DNA of 64,000 nt from Todiramphus chloris collaris (GCA_025345505.1 JANVCC010000270.1:3020269-3084268), one strand, 5' to 3'; numbered from the stretch's first letter, positions 13,640 to 27,587 are shown. Numbers and translations are program-made. Notes: generated from the sequence alone by a model not told the origin.

Positions 13640-16600
13640 AAAATGCCTTACTGGGAGGTGCATGTGAACAGGTGACACTGTTTTGTTAATCTGACCTACA
13701 AATTCAAGCTCTTCAGTGATTTGCTTAAAGGCACCGTTTACCATTAAAATGGGTGTCTTGAAAATAAAAGGACAACTTTGACCTGAATTTAGTTTGTTAT
13801 TGATTTTAATAACAGGGCTGTTGGCTATTTTGTTTTAAGAAAACAAGCCTATTCTGAAGGAAAAAAATGTACCCTGAATAGGATTTGTGCTTTTTTTTTC
13901 CTCCTTATTCCTGAATTAAAATGCAGCTGAGAGCACATGGAGACAAGCTAGCTTTGCTTCCCTGGAGATGGTCTGGTGAAAATAAGAACAGGCCCAGTGC
14001 TTTCTTTCTTTTCCCCTCTACTTGTCCGTGCACACTCGTAGTGCTGCCCTGATTTCACACAGTGAATGCCTGACCTTGCTGAAGCGAGCTGGAGTGATGC
14101 CATTGGCTTCAACGGCAGGATTTCTCCCCATATTTCTTCAAGCCAAGGATGTGACTGGTCACCCCTGCTGCTTGAAGCCAGTGGGTGATATCCTGGCTGA
14201 TGGAAAGACATTGGCTCCCTGTGGGGTTCAGATTTCCTTCAGTGAATTGTCTCCTATTGTCCAAAAGAAAAAATTAAACCTTGTACCAATATTGACTTTA
14301 TCCTGTGCTTCTGATTGTTATACCCCTATTACACCTGCCAGGTTCAACTGAGATAGTTTGGTGTTTCTAATTATTATTATTTTTAATGTATTTATATGGA
14401 CTAAACTCTCAGAAAGTCCTTGTGGCTGTCGTTGGGAGATTTGGCTTAATAAGGAGTGCTTAAGTGAGTTAACATCGCGTAGGTTTGTACCATATTGTAT
14501 AGTGCAGCTTAAACTTCCACATCATTTTATTGAAAAGCATAGATTTAACAAGCTAATAGTTTGTTAATCTGCTGAGTCTAAGCCGTTGCAGGGAGAAATG
14601 TTTTGCCCAGGCTATTCCCAGTATGTCTCTGTTGTAAAAAACCAGGCTGTGATCGTAATAGGTTATTGATTAGTCTGAATCCTATACAGAGCAGAACTAG
14701 ATTCTTTGGTGGACCACTAAAGGTCATATTGCTTGATTGCTCCATAGCTTCTAAAATACAAGAAATATTGAACCAAAACTGCTTTCAATTATACCCGTGT
14801 TATCTGAAGCCTGGGATTGTAACCGAGGGCAGCATTTGGCCCATTCTGTTAAAAAAAATGGGTTGATTCTCAGCATTTCCTTTTGTCATTAGCAGAGCTG
14901 AATATGAGCTCTGCCTACTCTAATTCACATCCTGAGCTAAACTTAATTCTGAGGCAAGCAAGTGCAAATCTGTTCAATCCATGGACTTTGGGAAGGATCT
15001 GACATACAGTGAGTTGTACATAGCGTTATCTGAAAATTACATTGGCCTTAGGACTAATTTTGGTTTACATCCTCTGCAGAATAGTATTTACAAGTGTTTA
15101 TGTAGCTCAGAACTCCAAATTCCTCATTTGACCTGACTGTCAAAATGATCTTAGGTCACCAATAATCTAATGACTTGCTGTTACCTAAGATGTAATCAAA
15201 GCATGATGCTGCAGTCAGTGAAATGAATTAGCTTTTTGTGCTAATGCAGATCCAGGCCAAAAATTATATAATGATGTCAAAAATATATTGTGGAAAATAG
15301 TATAGATCTGACTCTTCCTTTTATTACACTGACACCACTGGGATTGTAAGTGCAGAGACAGGCTTCTAGGAAATGCTTCCAGGGAGGAAAAATTTGTCCT
15401 ATTTTATCTTCTTTCAAGAAATTCAGTTTTCTACTCAGAATGCCAACAGAGTAAATGCCATTTGTGGTCACCCAGACAATTCAAGACATCTGTGAAAAAT
15501 TCTAGCAACAAGTCAATTATTTCCATGATCCTGTCAGAAGTGTGAGTTAGATTTAGCTTGATACTAAATTTCACTAAATCCTAAAATGCAGCACAGAAAC
15601 AGAGGAGTCGTGCATTAATTTTAGTCAGTACTGTTTCTAGTTGTTCTGTCACTTGGTAAGTTATAAAGCAACTTCCTATATGCATATTTATTCCAAATTA
15701 ACAGAGAAATCCTGAAAAAAAAAAAAATTTCCTTTTTATGTATTTATGGCATGAATTATTTATTCCTATTTCCAATGCTTTCCAATGCTTCTTGTGGAAT
15801 GTAATCTTATTTTTTTTTCCTGACCTACATGTGCTTTGAAAGCTGAATGGATGGGATTATTTCTTTTCTGTTTTCTAATGTTTTTCTTCTCACTTTATGA
15901 ATGAGACAAATTACTTCTGATCATTTTCCAATTTCCCAACTTCCTGATTATGGGAACAGGTTTCTTTTGAGAAAAAAAGGGATTTAAGGACCTGCATTTA
16001 AAATCCATATTCTCAGAAGTTGCCTGTGATTTTGGGAGACTTGGTTGTTTGTGGGTCCAGTTTAGACAACGGCTTGATTTTCGATTATTCCAAGCATTCA
16101 CAAAGCCTGTTGAAGCACAAACAAGGCTTTCAGTGTCCTTTAGGCTTATTCTCATCATTAACTTCAAACTGAAGTATTTTGGAAAACTCTTATTTTTAAA
16201 AACCCTTCCCTTCAGTGAATTCCAGAGTCCTGTGCAGAAAGTCAATGGGAAGATCAGGTCAAGCCCAGGCTTCAAGATTTCATGATTCTTGCACAACTCC
16301 TTGTCTATTGGATGGTTCTCAGCAACTGCAAACATCTATAAAATTCAACCAGCAGTGGAAATTGTTGGCAATATTCTGTCCAGATAATGGGAAGATACCT
16401 AAAATGTGGTTTTAAAAAAAGAAGAACAACTTGCTTAGATAATATATACATGTATTTGTCTTTTCTCTGCTTTGTGAAAAGCTGAATTTGTGAAAAGCAA
16501 TGTATCAGAAAAAGAAAGTTTATAAGACAGAAAAAAAAAATAGGCATCAAATTCCAGAAAAGAAGGCAAGGAGCACAAAGCAATCTTAGCAAAAGCAGAT

Positions 16601-19600
16601 TGCAGATCCACTTGTTCACAGCAACACATTGAGTAATTTCATAAGAGAGCTTTCAGCTTGTTCGTTTAAAATGGTCTAATAAACCATTTAGCTCGTACTA
16701 TTACAGTACCCTGGAAGGACTTTCAGATGCTTTCCAATATAGCTTCTCACTGGAAGTATTAGCTGATGCAGCAGGATAAATAAAGAAATGTCTAGATTGC
16801 AATGGTTCCCAAAGGTCATTTTTATGAAAAGATCAGGAAATATGTTGCATTGAAATTAAAAATAAAACCATATCAAGTTTAATAACATTGTTACTATAAT
16901 GACATAAAATGCAGTGAAATGGTTTCCTGTTTAATATTTGACTGTCAAGTTTCCACGGTGAAGCTGAGATGTGTAGAAGCATTTAAACTTTTTTTAACTA
17001 TTTGCTTTCAATTTTATTGCTGTTTCACTACCTGCTTCCCCTTTTTTTCCCCTTGCTGGAACACTGTTTGTTTCTTAGTTGAACCTGATGATTTCAGCAA
17101 AGTACAATAAAAATTCATGGAGGGCCCCACTTTGATTCCCAGGAAGATTTAGTGTGAATAACCATCCCCAGATGGCCACAAGCTTTCTACTCCAATTCAT
17201 TTTCTCCATCAAGCAGTGTTTTAGGGCATGGGGGCACTGCTAGGACACAGCTGCCTGCTCAGTTTTCTCAGTGATGGCATCATCAGAGATAGTTGCCACT
17301 GGTCCTAAATCCTCACCTATGGGTCACAATCAGATCAATGTATTTCTACACATCTGACTCATGACACCTATACACTGAAATCTTCTCTCCATTGAAACTT
17401 AAGACAAAGCTTGTGGTTTTTCGAATGGATTTGGAATTTCAGACATAGAACTGACTCAAGAATGAGTAGATCCTTTCAGTAGATCCACCTAGCCAACATG
17501 AAAACTTCTCTAACAGGGATGGAAACAAGAGTTTTCTTCTTTATTTTAGTTTTTTTCTTTGCTTGCTTTTGGACATAGTTCAGCATTATTCAAATACAGT
17601 GTTTGAAAGGCACTATGAGATCATGAATAAAAGACTCCAGTACTATTTAATGGGAAAAAAAATCTATTTACATAAGATATCAATAATTATTCTTTCTACA
17701 GTCTATTTGGTGTTTTTTTTGAAGCATTCTGTAAACTTTCACAGCTAATTACAAGTCTGGTACAGAAGTATATGGGAAGGGTTAAGACATCTGTATAAAG
17801 GAAGGTGTTCTTTCAACACTGTAAACAGAAAACCTTCCTTCATTGTGTTTTGACAGCAATTTCAGCAAAGTCAGAAGTTCACTTCATCATGTGTTACAGG
17901 CAACTATCTATCACCCTGCTAAAATCTGGTCTTTCTTTTATATAAATATATCTTATCCTATTAGTCAGGTAGATGTCCACAACTGGTATGAGACCAAAAT
18001 GAACTGATGTGGGGAAAGGCAGATATCTAGGGGCAGGGGGAAAGCAGAATTGTTTGGTGGGGTCAGGTGGAACGGGCTATGGCAAAGGGAGCATGACTTG
18101 ATGAAAGTTTGGGGCTTGGTGTATATTCAGTGGTCCCAGCCAAATGTGGGGATTAAGAAGTCACAGAATCAATTATTTCATCTTCAGGGAGAAAAACAGA
18201 GCTACCAAGTATTTGTATAAATGTACTCTTTATTTGTCACAAGAAACTGTCGGATTTTATTACAGAACAAGAAGGGACGACACAGCAATGAAATGGTTCC
18301 CTTTGCCTTGGTCTCCTGGGATGCAGTGTTCTCTGTGGTAACATCCTGAAAACTACTGTGTCATGGGAAAGGGGCACCCCTGGAGCACAGAAGAATAAAG
18401 AGCAGGCAGAAGACTAATGAAAGGGTGTCCTGATTATCCCCCCTTTCCTGTGGGCTGTCAGATCGTGGTATGCTGAGCTAGAAGGTGAACAAAAGGCCAA
18501 ATCTCATGTAAGCAATGAGTCCTCTACCTGTTAAAGGTAGAAGTCATCCTGGGTGAGGTCAATTTTCTACAGTGATTCAAAAGGACAACACTGCTTGTGT
18601 CAGCAGAAGCTTAGCTCTGGTCACAGCCACGCAGATGTGGGCACCGCTTTTCCAGCAAACCACCTGGAGAGCAGGCAGGTTTCTGCACGTAGCAAAAGAG
18701 TTCAAGAAATCCAGGAAGGTCGATGCAGGTTGGGGCATCAACACAAATGCTGTGACCCCTTCCAGCCCCAGGTTCCAAGTGAAGGGGAAGCCACACTCTG
18801 CCCTTGGCAGGGCCAGGCATGTCGTGGAAAAGCCTGGGCAGCATCAGGTCCTTTTTTTCTTTCCTCCAAGTTCAAAGGCCTCGCTCACCAAGTCATTCTG
18901 GGCACCATAAGCAGCTAGAGCCCAACAAGTTGCTGCTGGTGCTTTGCTGCTCTGAACTGTGGCTGCTCTTCACTTGCAGGTGCTCTGTTGTTTCATGTTT
19001 TTATGACACCGAGGTACCCAAACGTTGGCAGGTAATCCTGGGAACTATTATAAAGCAAATAGAAGTGTTCCAGGTTTCAAAACATCCGTGAGAACTCTTG
19101 GGGGGAAATACGCTGAAGTTTCAGGTTTCAGTGGGCTCTCAATGCAAGGTCTGAAAATTCAAAATGCTGAGAGAAAGTCAGGTTTTGGGTCCTTGAAAAC
19201 AAGTGATTTTAGAGTGGTCCTGACAATTAATCCACTGGCTGCTCCTGTCTCACAGCAACAGATGTGCCAGGTACAATGCCAAAGGCTCTTTTACTGAGCT
19301 GCTGCACTGTGGACGGAGGCTCTGTGTTGCTGCAATGGTCCTTAAGGAAAAACAATTCCCTCAAAAGAAAAAAAAAAAAGCAAACAAAAAAAAAAAGATA
19401 ATTCAGAGTTATCTCACTGAAAATGTGCCTGGTGTTTTCTGGGTCTACTCTGGCGAGGAAACAAACCTACGAGAAAGTGAGCATAAAGCGATGCGTGGTA
19501 AGACACTGCTGAATGGTGGCTCCGATGGATGAGATGTGAGACAACACAGACCCCCCCCCCCATACCAAATGAACTTCAAAGCTCTACAGTGGCACTGGCT

Positions 19601-20190
19601 TGCTGTGGGGTGTTTTCAGAATGAAACAGAGCCGTTTGCCCCAGGAGGAAGCTATAGCGAGGTGACAGCCTCGTTGCCCTTCCGTACAGATGGCTCATCA
19701 AACGCTGCAGCCAAAGTGCTCCCCAAATCTGAGATGCCAGGTGAAATTGGGGAATTTGCCTGCTTCCGAGTGCTGTGAAGTAAAAAAGCTGCAATAGCAG
19801 CTTATATCGCAAGGCAATATCCAGAGCATTTAGCCATATGCAACACTGATTTTTGAAAAACCATAAATCGTGCTGGATTTCTTACACAGTCAGGATCTAA
19901 AGGCAGGCAAGGGCACCAGCGTGCTGTACACTGGCTGGATACCTGATTTACCTGTGTCACTATTCAGCCAAGACCTGAAGATAGTTTATCAGGAAAAACT
20001 GAGGGTTTGGACAGGATGTTAACAACATTAAATTACATGGACACTATCGTTACCTACCGTGCCACAACCTCCAGGAGTGGTGTGTGGGGAACAGTCACCT
20101 TTGCTGCATGTCAGAGGAACTAACTTCAGCATCCAGGATGGGCAGAAGAAACCCTCTCCTCAATCACTTGAGTTACTTACCTTTTCAAGT
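13640..20190. other. Unique, partly AT-rich DNA with no recognised gene
   Basis: No interspersed repeat is recognised here. The part from about 14300 to 17800 is AT-rich and rich in short AATTA/TTAAT words. Two small tandem words (TCCAATGCTT twice, 15771-15790) and a C11 run (19551-19561) are visible. A short plus-strand open stretch near 19620-19741 has protein-like composition (contains NETEPFAPGGSYSE) and an AG just before it, but no homology is recognised. Confidence 0.55.
20186..20190. repeat. Target-site duplication, low-coordinate side of the solo LTR
   Basis: The word CAAGT abuts the LTR end and matches the copy at 20625-20629. Confidence 0.85.
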
Positions 20191-20624
20191 TGTCTACATT
20201 TATCCCATATCCAGGGCTAAGCTATAGCAGCTGCTCTATCTGACCCCTCCCCAGCAGAGAAGGAGGATTGGGAAAAGGAGAGGAGACTCACAGGTTGAAA
20301 TGAAAATGGATTTAATGAAACAGCCAAACTAACACCAATATAAAGTTATGCTCAGCCTGGCAAATGTGCGATGGTCACAATGAAGGGAAAGCATCCTCAG
20401 GAGTAGCATGGTGAGTGAGTCCATCCAGGGACAGGAAAGAGAGGGAGAAGAAGGAGCAGAAGAGCCCCATCCTCAGCAAGCATCCCCCTTTATAGTGAGA
20501 GTGACCTTTCTGGGCTGGGACATGCCTGTGGCCAACTCAGCTCAGCTGCCCTGGCTGAACCCAAGCTGCTGATGGGCTGCAGACCATGGCTGGCTCAGGA
20601 GTCTGTCCCAGCAAAACCAGAACA
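20191..20624 (-). mobile_element. Solo LTR of an avian endogenous retrovirus (ERVL-like)
   Basis: The 434-bp element lies in reverse orientation. Read on its own strand it starts TGTTCTGGTTTTGCTGGGAC, typical of a large group of bird LTRs, and ends ..GTAGACA, giving TGT..ACA ends. A TATAAA box (plus positions 20489-20494) and, about 175 bp further along the element, an ATTAAA poly(A)-type signal (20311-20316) bracket the expected R region. The 5-bp word CAAGT occurs on both flanks (20186-20190 and 20625-20629) as an identical target-site duplication. No internal region or second LTR adjoins, so this is a solo LTR left by LTR-LTR recombination. A 5-bp duplication fits ERVL-type (class III) elements; the exact family is inferred. 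Age cannot be set from a single LTR, though the matching flanks argue against a very ancient insertion. Confidence 0.88.
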
Positions 20625-20629
20625 CAAGT
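20625..20629. repeat. Target-site duplication, high-coordinate side of the solo LTR
   Basis: The word CAAGT abuts the LTR end and matches the copy at 20186-20190. Confidence 0.85.
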
Positions 20630-21775
20630 GTTGGCAGCATTTACTGCCAAGGCTTTCTTCTGCTTTTTAGAGTTTTGTGGTACACAGGTGGGTGATGCCA
20701 GAGCAAATTCTGGAGCTAAAATCAAAGCCAACCTCATCACTCTGTGAAGTGGGGCTTCAGCTGCTGGTGTCACTTGAAGGTAAAAATCAGAGAAGTTATC
20801 AGAGAGGCATTACAAAGCATGTTGGGTCACAGTACTGGAAAATTAGAGTGCTCCCCTTTTCATCTCACTTTAGTCCTTCTTTCTTTAATGGGCAGAGAGT
20901 TCCAGTCAATTAAAGGTAACTGATAGGAACCTTGGGGGATACATTCATAAACAAATATGAAAAATAGCCATATACCTTGTGATCAGGGTATACAAATTAC
21001 ATCACAAACAGAAAGCAGTTATGGTTGATTGGAGCAATTAAATGTTTTCTTTAGCAAAAGAAAAAAACCCTCCAGTGAGAATATTTTAGAAAATGACTTT
21101 TTAATCATCTGTAGAACTGCTAAAATTACTATCTCCTAATAGTTTTAAAGTGTTCCTTAGTTCAAATGAGCTGTAATCCCTTTGCAGAGCAGCCGAAGAC
21201 TTCCCCAGGAACCAGTTTACAGGAAGCTTTATTTTTAATCACAAGCTTACATCCATATGGTTTTACATGAGCTGAAGGAGACCCCAGAAGCTTTGTGCAT
21301 ACTTGCCCGCCGTGCAAACAGCCACAAATTTGGGAACCACTGCATGGGAAAGAACCAGTTCTAGAACCAGTCAGGACGTGGCACACAGCAAGATTCATCA
21401 CTCAAGTGAGAAATGTTAATACTCATTGAAAAATCAGGTGTTTCTGTGGCTATCTGACCCATAATAACCAGCATGCTGCCACGTTAACCAGCTAATGCCT
21501 TCAACCTTCTTCTCTTCCTTATCTACCATCATCCCTGTAGATACCACTGTTCTGCATGGGTGGGGACAGATTTTGGGAGGGGAAGGCCTGTGGCTCCATT
21601 GCTGTGGAAGAGCAGTCTCTGCCCAGCAGCATAATGAGAAGGGCTTGTGCCCTGTGGGCAAATGGCAGGGAACTGCTTGTAGTCAGAGTTGCTCCTGGGC
21701 ATGGCATGTGCTGGTGCCTCACTTCTGCCTTCCCTTGCATGGGAATATCACCTGTCCCTTCAGCCTGGGCATGGG
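20630..21775. other. Unique DNA between the LTR and a CR1 copy
   Basis: No gene or repeat family is recognised. The second half (21540-21775) is GC-richer than the first, without an identifiable reason. Confidence 0.5.
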
Positions 21776-22127
21776 CACAGAATAGTTTTGACTGGAAGAG
21801 GCATTTAAGATCGTTTTGTCCAACCAGCACTGCCAGGGCACCACTGACCCATGTCCCTCAGCACCACATCTCCATGGCTTTGAAACCCCTCCAGGGATGG
21901 GGACTCCAAGACTGCCCTGGACAGCCTGGGACAGTGCTGGGAAACCCGTTTTGGGAAGAAACTTTTCTTAATATCCAGCCTAAATCTCCCCTGGCACAAC
22001 TTGAGGTTGGTTCCTCTTGTCCTGTCATTTGTTCCTTAGGAGAAGAGATCAACCCCCACTTGGCTCCAACCTCCTTTCAGAGAGTTGTTGAGAGCAAGGT
22101 CTCCCCTGAGCCTCCTTTTCTCCAGGG
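21776..22127 (-). mobile_element. CR1 LINE fragment, 5'-truncated
   Basis: This reverse-oriented 3' fragment of about 350 bp starts with CACAGAATAGTTTTGACTGG and continues through 'CACTGCCAGGGCACCACTGA', 'CCCCTCCAGGGATGGGGACT', the 'CTTGTCCTGTC' block and 'CCTCCTTTTCTCCAGGG'. It belongs to the same lineage as the copies at 12345 and 44558. It stops inside the block where longer copies continue, so its upstream part is missing. Confidence 0.92.
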
Positions 22128-25100
22128 TACAGATGGGCAGTAAGGGACCACCCAGTGCAGCATGGAAAAGCACACCAGTTGGGAGCAAGGGGATCAGAAT
22201 CACACTTTTAGAAATGGTGGACCTAGAAATAGTCCTATCTAACAGAAAGAACATGTGCTTGGTAGATATGCTCTACCGATTGTCCAATTTAACATCAAGA
22301 ATGCTGCTCACTGTGCCATGAGAGTTCAAACCTTGGCTCAAGGAGACTCAGGAGGCTGGGAATATAAAGGAAAGGGTAAAAATGCTGCATACAGCCAGCT
22401 TTGGTCAAAGAAACCTAGAGAAGTCTTCATAAAATTGTGATTTTTTTAATTTTTTTTTTTATCTCAGTGAAAAATTCACAATACTCTTTCTTTTTTCTGC
22501 CAACTCCAACCTTCCCTTCCCTTTGTGTCTGCAAAACAAAGATAATTATTTTTTACTCACCTGCATAAAATGCTTGAAGAACTCCAGATGATTGAAGATA
22601 TAAAAATGGAAAGGAAATGTGTGTATATGCACGTTTATACATAATTGTTATTATTGTTACAGTCTGCCAGGAAAACAAAGATTATTTCTAGCGCAGCATC
22701 GCATTTTTTTTTTATAACTTTGGAAGCTGTTTAATAACTAGTGATCAGATGAAGCCCAACTTGCTTTTGAAATCAATGAGAATGGATTACATGCTGGAGA
22801 GGAGGAAGCTTTAGAAAATGTTTATATTCCTGAGGATTTGTTATCTTATATAATCACCATTTCTGCCTATATCTTCTGAGAAACTCATTCTGTTGCCCTG
22901 AAAAATATGGAATGATTTGAACGTGATTTCAGAGGCCAAACCCCCTGAAAATCTAAACCCATGATCAAAATACTTGTAAACAGTGTCTCAGATCTGCAAC
23001 AGCAGGCTGAGGAGGACACAAGGAGAAGCCATTTAATCATCTGACCTCAGTGACTGCAATACATTTATCCTGTTTTCTTCTCCCAGTTTTAGTCTCCTTT
23101 ACATGTAGGGTTTCAAATGACTTCTTTTTAAATGTGTCTTATATAAATCAATCAATGTCAACAGAACACCCCTGCCGCTAAATTATTCCGTGATTCAGTC
23201 GTTCTGTGGTAGCTCTGCTGTGCCCATCAGTGCTACGTTGCAGGTGTTAAGAGCTGAGCTCTTCCTTCCCACTCCCCAGCTTCATGAACTGCCTCGACTT
23301 CACTATAGGTGTATCTACAACAAGGAGCAAGGCAGACGTTACCTTGCCACCATCTCTATTTGTAACTATCCTTTCTACCTACTGAATCACTCAGCATTTC
23401 TTAGTAGCGTGTCTCACGTGAGGGTTGAGGTATTAAGACTTTCTATCTACACAGCAAAGCCTGATCACACATCAGCCCACCAGTTTGAGTGCAAGGTCTT
23501 GCTGGACAGCATGGACATAGTCACTGTGGGAAAGCTTTGCATCAGAAGACAGCAGTAATGCCCTCAGAAGGAAAGCATTGGGCTAATACCAAGCAATAAG
23601 AATCTGGAAGAGTGCCTGGGTTCCAAGAAAAAAAAACATAGTTTCCACTACAGCTTGTCAACGAATATTGAAAAAAAAGATGAGTGATGATTAAGAGTTT
23701 AAAATAATCTCCTTTCCACCCTTTCACCTGCCTCCAGTCAAACCATAAAGCCAGCCATGCCCCTGGCTTACATTATAATGGGATTATTGTTCATGGAGGT
23801 TTGGCCAGTCAGCAGTCAACAGCGAAGAAATGACAAACGTGTGTACAAGGGAGAGCCCTTGGAAAGAAAAGAGAAAGGAAAGAAGAAAATTTATTATTGC
23901 CAGTCTACTGATGAATGCAGGCATTAGAATAGCAGATGTAGAGCATAGAAAGGGCTGGAGAGTGAGAAGCTGAGTGTTGCCTTCGAGCACCAGGAAATGG
24001 AGCCAGGCTTGTGAAAGCCATCAAGCTGCCTGCGCTCTGCATTCCTTCATGTACAATGAAATGCTTTGATAACCAAAACCAAAAAACTCTAAAATGGCAA
24101 GTACTTCCTGCAAGAACCCTTGAAATAAGGTTTGCTGCTAATGCAGGGTAGTTGTCGGCGTAAGGGAGAAGGATGGGGGGACTGGAACTCCGCGTGCTGG
24201 GCTGGGGATCTTTGCTTCGGCGCACGGGATACACCAACCAGCACGAGAAGGACTAGGAAGGATGCAGACTTAGCTCCAAGGTAATGGATAATCCAGAAAC
24301 AGCTGTTTCTCTTCCTCAACCTTTTTTAAACTGCCACAGGAGACCTCTTTCCACTCAGAGCTCAGTTATTCTTCAGCATCGACTTCTCAACACACCACTT
24401 TGGCTTTCACAAGTAATCTGTTGGACAGGCTGGGAAACCTGTGCTGAATTCCCTCGTCTCCAATGTTTGGCTTCGCTTAGGAGAAGATTTGCCCTAAGAC
24501 TAAACACGTGTAATATTAAGCGTAACCTTTTCTTAGCTTTATTGTACTCGCTCCTAAATCTAAATTATGTATACCTTGTGTGTGTGTTTATGTGCGTGTG
24601 AGAGAGGGAGAGAAACTCAAACAGGCATGGAAAATGTGGCCTCCATTCACCCTGCACACGCTGTAATATGAACAGGCTCACAGAGGTGTGTGGGGCATAT
24701 ATAGACTTAACCACATCTACTGTAAAGAGTGAAAAAATGCTGAGAAGCATTTTGTCATGTTTTCCATTTGAAACGTGTGAGCTGTGGAAACTCAAAGCTA
24801 TAACATTAATGTTTCTTCTGGTAGGTTTTTTCCTGCCCTCTTTATTTTTCCTGTGCTATTTATTTGCTAGTGTGTTTTTTTGGGAACTCGACAAGTTTGC
24901 GAGGTGGGTTTTGGGGTTGTTTTTTTTTTCCCCTTTTCCCCATATCCAGCAAATATGCACACATTTGAATTATGACTTTCCTACAGGAACTAACAGCTGT
25001 ATGTGCAAATCATGCATATAAATCAATTACCGAGGCCTATGTACTATAAATGCACCCATTAATTAAGCAATGTCAGATGCTATGAACCATGAAGTTCATT

Positions 25101-26123
25101 ACATCTTTAGCATTCAAACCAAGGATTATTTGAAGAAGCAATACTACGTTTACCTAATAGTTAATGAAATTAAGCCGGGTTGTTGCCAACATTCTTATTT
25201 TATGCCTAATTCAGTGTTTAAATGTTTATGAATAAAACACTAACTGCTGAAAGCAGAAATGTTGAAATGTAATTACTGGTAAGTTATAACGCACTTGAGG
25301 ACTCATTATACCAGACTTGGGAGTTTTAAGATCACCAGTGTAACACACTCTCCAAAAACACTGATTTTTTTTTTTTATGGGCTAAAAGCTGGAAAGACAT
25401 AAATGCTGTTGAATTTGTCCTGGCTGAGTGGAAATTTTGATGATCGTGGTAGTATGATTTATGGGTATAACATTTTCCAGTCATTACGTGGTTGCATTTC
25501 AGCACTGTGACATGATTTGCATATGTGAATATCCCTGCAAATTAACTTCTGATTAGAGCTACATCTGCCTGGATTAAGAAGCTCCTATCTTAAAACCAAT
25601 CCAGCTGCTACCCTGAAGGACCTATTTGGAAAAAAACCCCAACACAATCTGCAATGTCATCATATATAGTCTTTCCATATGTATGTCCTGATTTAAATTT
25701 AAATGTAAAAATCGCATGGCAGTATTGGTTACTTTCTTAGGGTTTATTCTGCAAACTAAGAGGTGCCCCATGATGTCAGCATTAGGATTAAATCTGCTGT
25801 GTAGCACTCTGCTTTCCTCTGCTTCATCTACAGACTGCTAAATATGAAGAGCTACAGTAGGATCCATCACTGCTGTTCAAAGCCATTCTTAGCCACGTGA
25901 ATAAAGACAATCAAAATGAAAAGGAAGGAAACAAACCCATTAGACTATCCAGAAACAACAGGAGGAGGGAACAGCAAAGACCTTGAGCCCAACATCATCT
26001 GCTGCTGCTGGCTCAGCATTTCCCAGAATCAGGCTTTTCTGCTGGAGGATACTCAACCAGAAGAAAAAAGGTACAGCCTCTGCCACAGAAAACTGGAATG
26101 TGGGCTCTGAATGTAACCTATAG
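22128..26123. other. Unique AT-rich DNA
   Basis: No gene or repeat family is recognised. A T-rich tract lies at about 22440-22462 and a short GT/GA-rich patch at 24580-24616. The part from about 24950 to 25560 is AT-rich with few homopolymers and many TAAT/ATTA and ATGCAAAT-like words, a texture often seen in conserved non-coding sequence; conservation cannot be tested from one sequence. Confidence 0.5.
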
Positions 26124-26227
26124 GCAGAATCAATGTTAGAGGTTGGAAAGAACCTCAAAAGATCATCTAGTCCAACCCCCCTGCCAGAGCAGGATCACCT
26201 AGATCACCTAATCACACAGGGGAGCAC
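26124..26227 (-). mobile_element. Short CR1 3'-end fragment (CR1-J-like)
   Basis: About 100 bp of reverse-oriented CR1 tail: AGAGGTTGGAAAGAACCTC, then AGATCATCTAGTCCAACCCC and CTGCCAGAGCAGGATCACC. The 'CCAGAGCAGG..TCAC' block is shared with the long copy at 42374. It ends by diverging within a 'CACACAGG' block. Confidence 0.9.
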
Positions 26228-27587
26228 AGAAAGATAACAGAGTAACATTTTTTTTTCTTCCCCAGAAAAACGGTAAATTCACATCAGACTCTTGCTAAGA
26301 AATTTGCAGACCCCAGGAGGTTTTTTTTTTTGCAGCACAGTAGAAGAGGAGCTTGAAGAAGGAACTTAAAGGAGAGACACAAGGCAGAGTTGTGAAGGAA
26401 CTGTGAGAAAAGCAGCATTGCATAAAGCAGGGATTGTGGTGTGCGGAAGCCAACAGCTGCTTAATGCAGAAGACTAAGGGTGGCATGGAGGAGATGCTTG
26501 GAGAGTAGCAACAGGGCCAAAGGAATGGACAAATAGACTTTTCTATGAGGTTTCCCAAGGCAGTCAGTTCACTTTGGACAGGTTCTGAGAAACTGGCACT
26601 TTCTTGGAGATCAAGAGTTGGAAAGGCAGGGATGGGGACTTAGCTGGGAGGCTCAGGAGGGAGGGACACACTGGGCAGTGGTGGTGGGAGGCAGGGGAGG
26701 AAGAGCTTGCACCAGGAAAATCAAGAGACAGTTCAAGCTGTGTGGTCTTCAGGGCAGATCCGAGACACTTCAGAGATGGCACAGAGGATCTGGTTTAGGG
26801 TCAGAGGAAAACAGGTCTAAAGAGGTGAGGAAGCAACAGGAGTCAGCAGCAAAAGGAGCTGAGGTTGAGCTTGTGTGACAGAAATACTCAGAAATAAACA
26901 TGGAGAAGACCAAGGACAGGAGCCTGTGTAAAGGTAGAGAGATACTGAGAGAGAAATGAGAGAGTTAAAAGAACCAAAGAATGGAAGAAGCACTGACCTG
27001 AGAGGAAAAAACCCACAACATTTAGCATAGGATTTGTGGTTTTTTTTCAGTAATGGAAGAATTCAGCTAGTTTCATTTTGTCAGAAGCATTTTGATTTTT
27101 ACCAATATCAAGTTTTGAAGTTCCATAGCAGTTATTACACCAGAAATATGAGCTTATTCTTTCTTCTCTCCCAGAAATTCACTACCATTGTGTTTCCTAC
27201 AAGCCCTTGCAAGTCAGTTGAATTTTTCAAAATATGAAAAATCAACAAATTTGTAATGAATTTCACTTTGCACGAGTTGAAAGCTTGACACACAGCAGTC
27301 AATGCCCAAACCCCAAGGAGCAATTGGAAACTCAGCTGTTTTTATGAACCATCTTAATTTAGGCTTAAATGTGTAGAAACCAAAACTGCACAGTAATATC
27401 CCTGCCACATTTTTAAGTGCTTTTCACCCCAGTGCTGTAAACTAAAACATTAGTGGAAATACAGTTCAGCAACTGTTAAAAACAGAACTGTCCTCCAACC
27501 AAGTCAATAAAGGGCAGTAGATACCAGCAGTGTGCTCAGCAGCACAAAGTCTAGAAGCTAGAATAACTTCACAAAAGAAAAATGCTT

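Noticed and set aside
24950-25560. Conserved non-coding element claim
   Set aside because: The texture is suggestive, but conservation cannot be judged from one sequence, so it is only mentioned in the block description.
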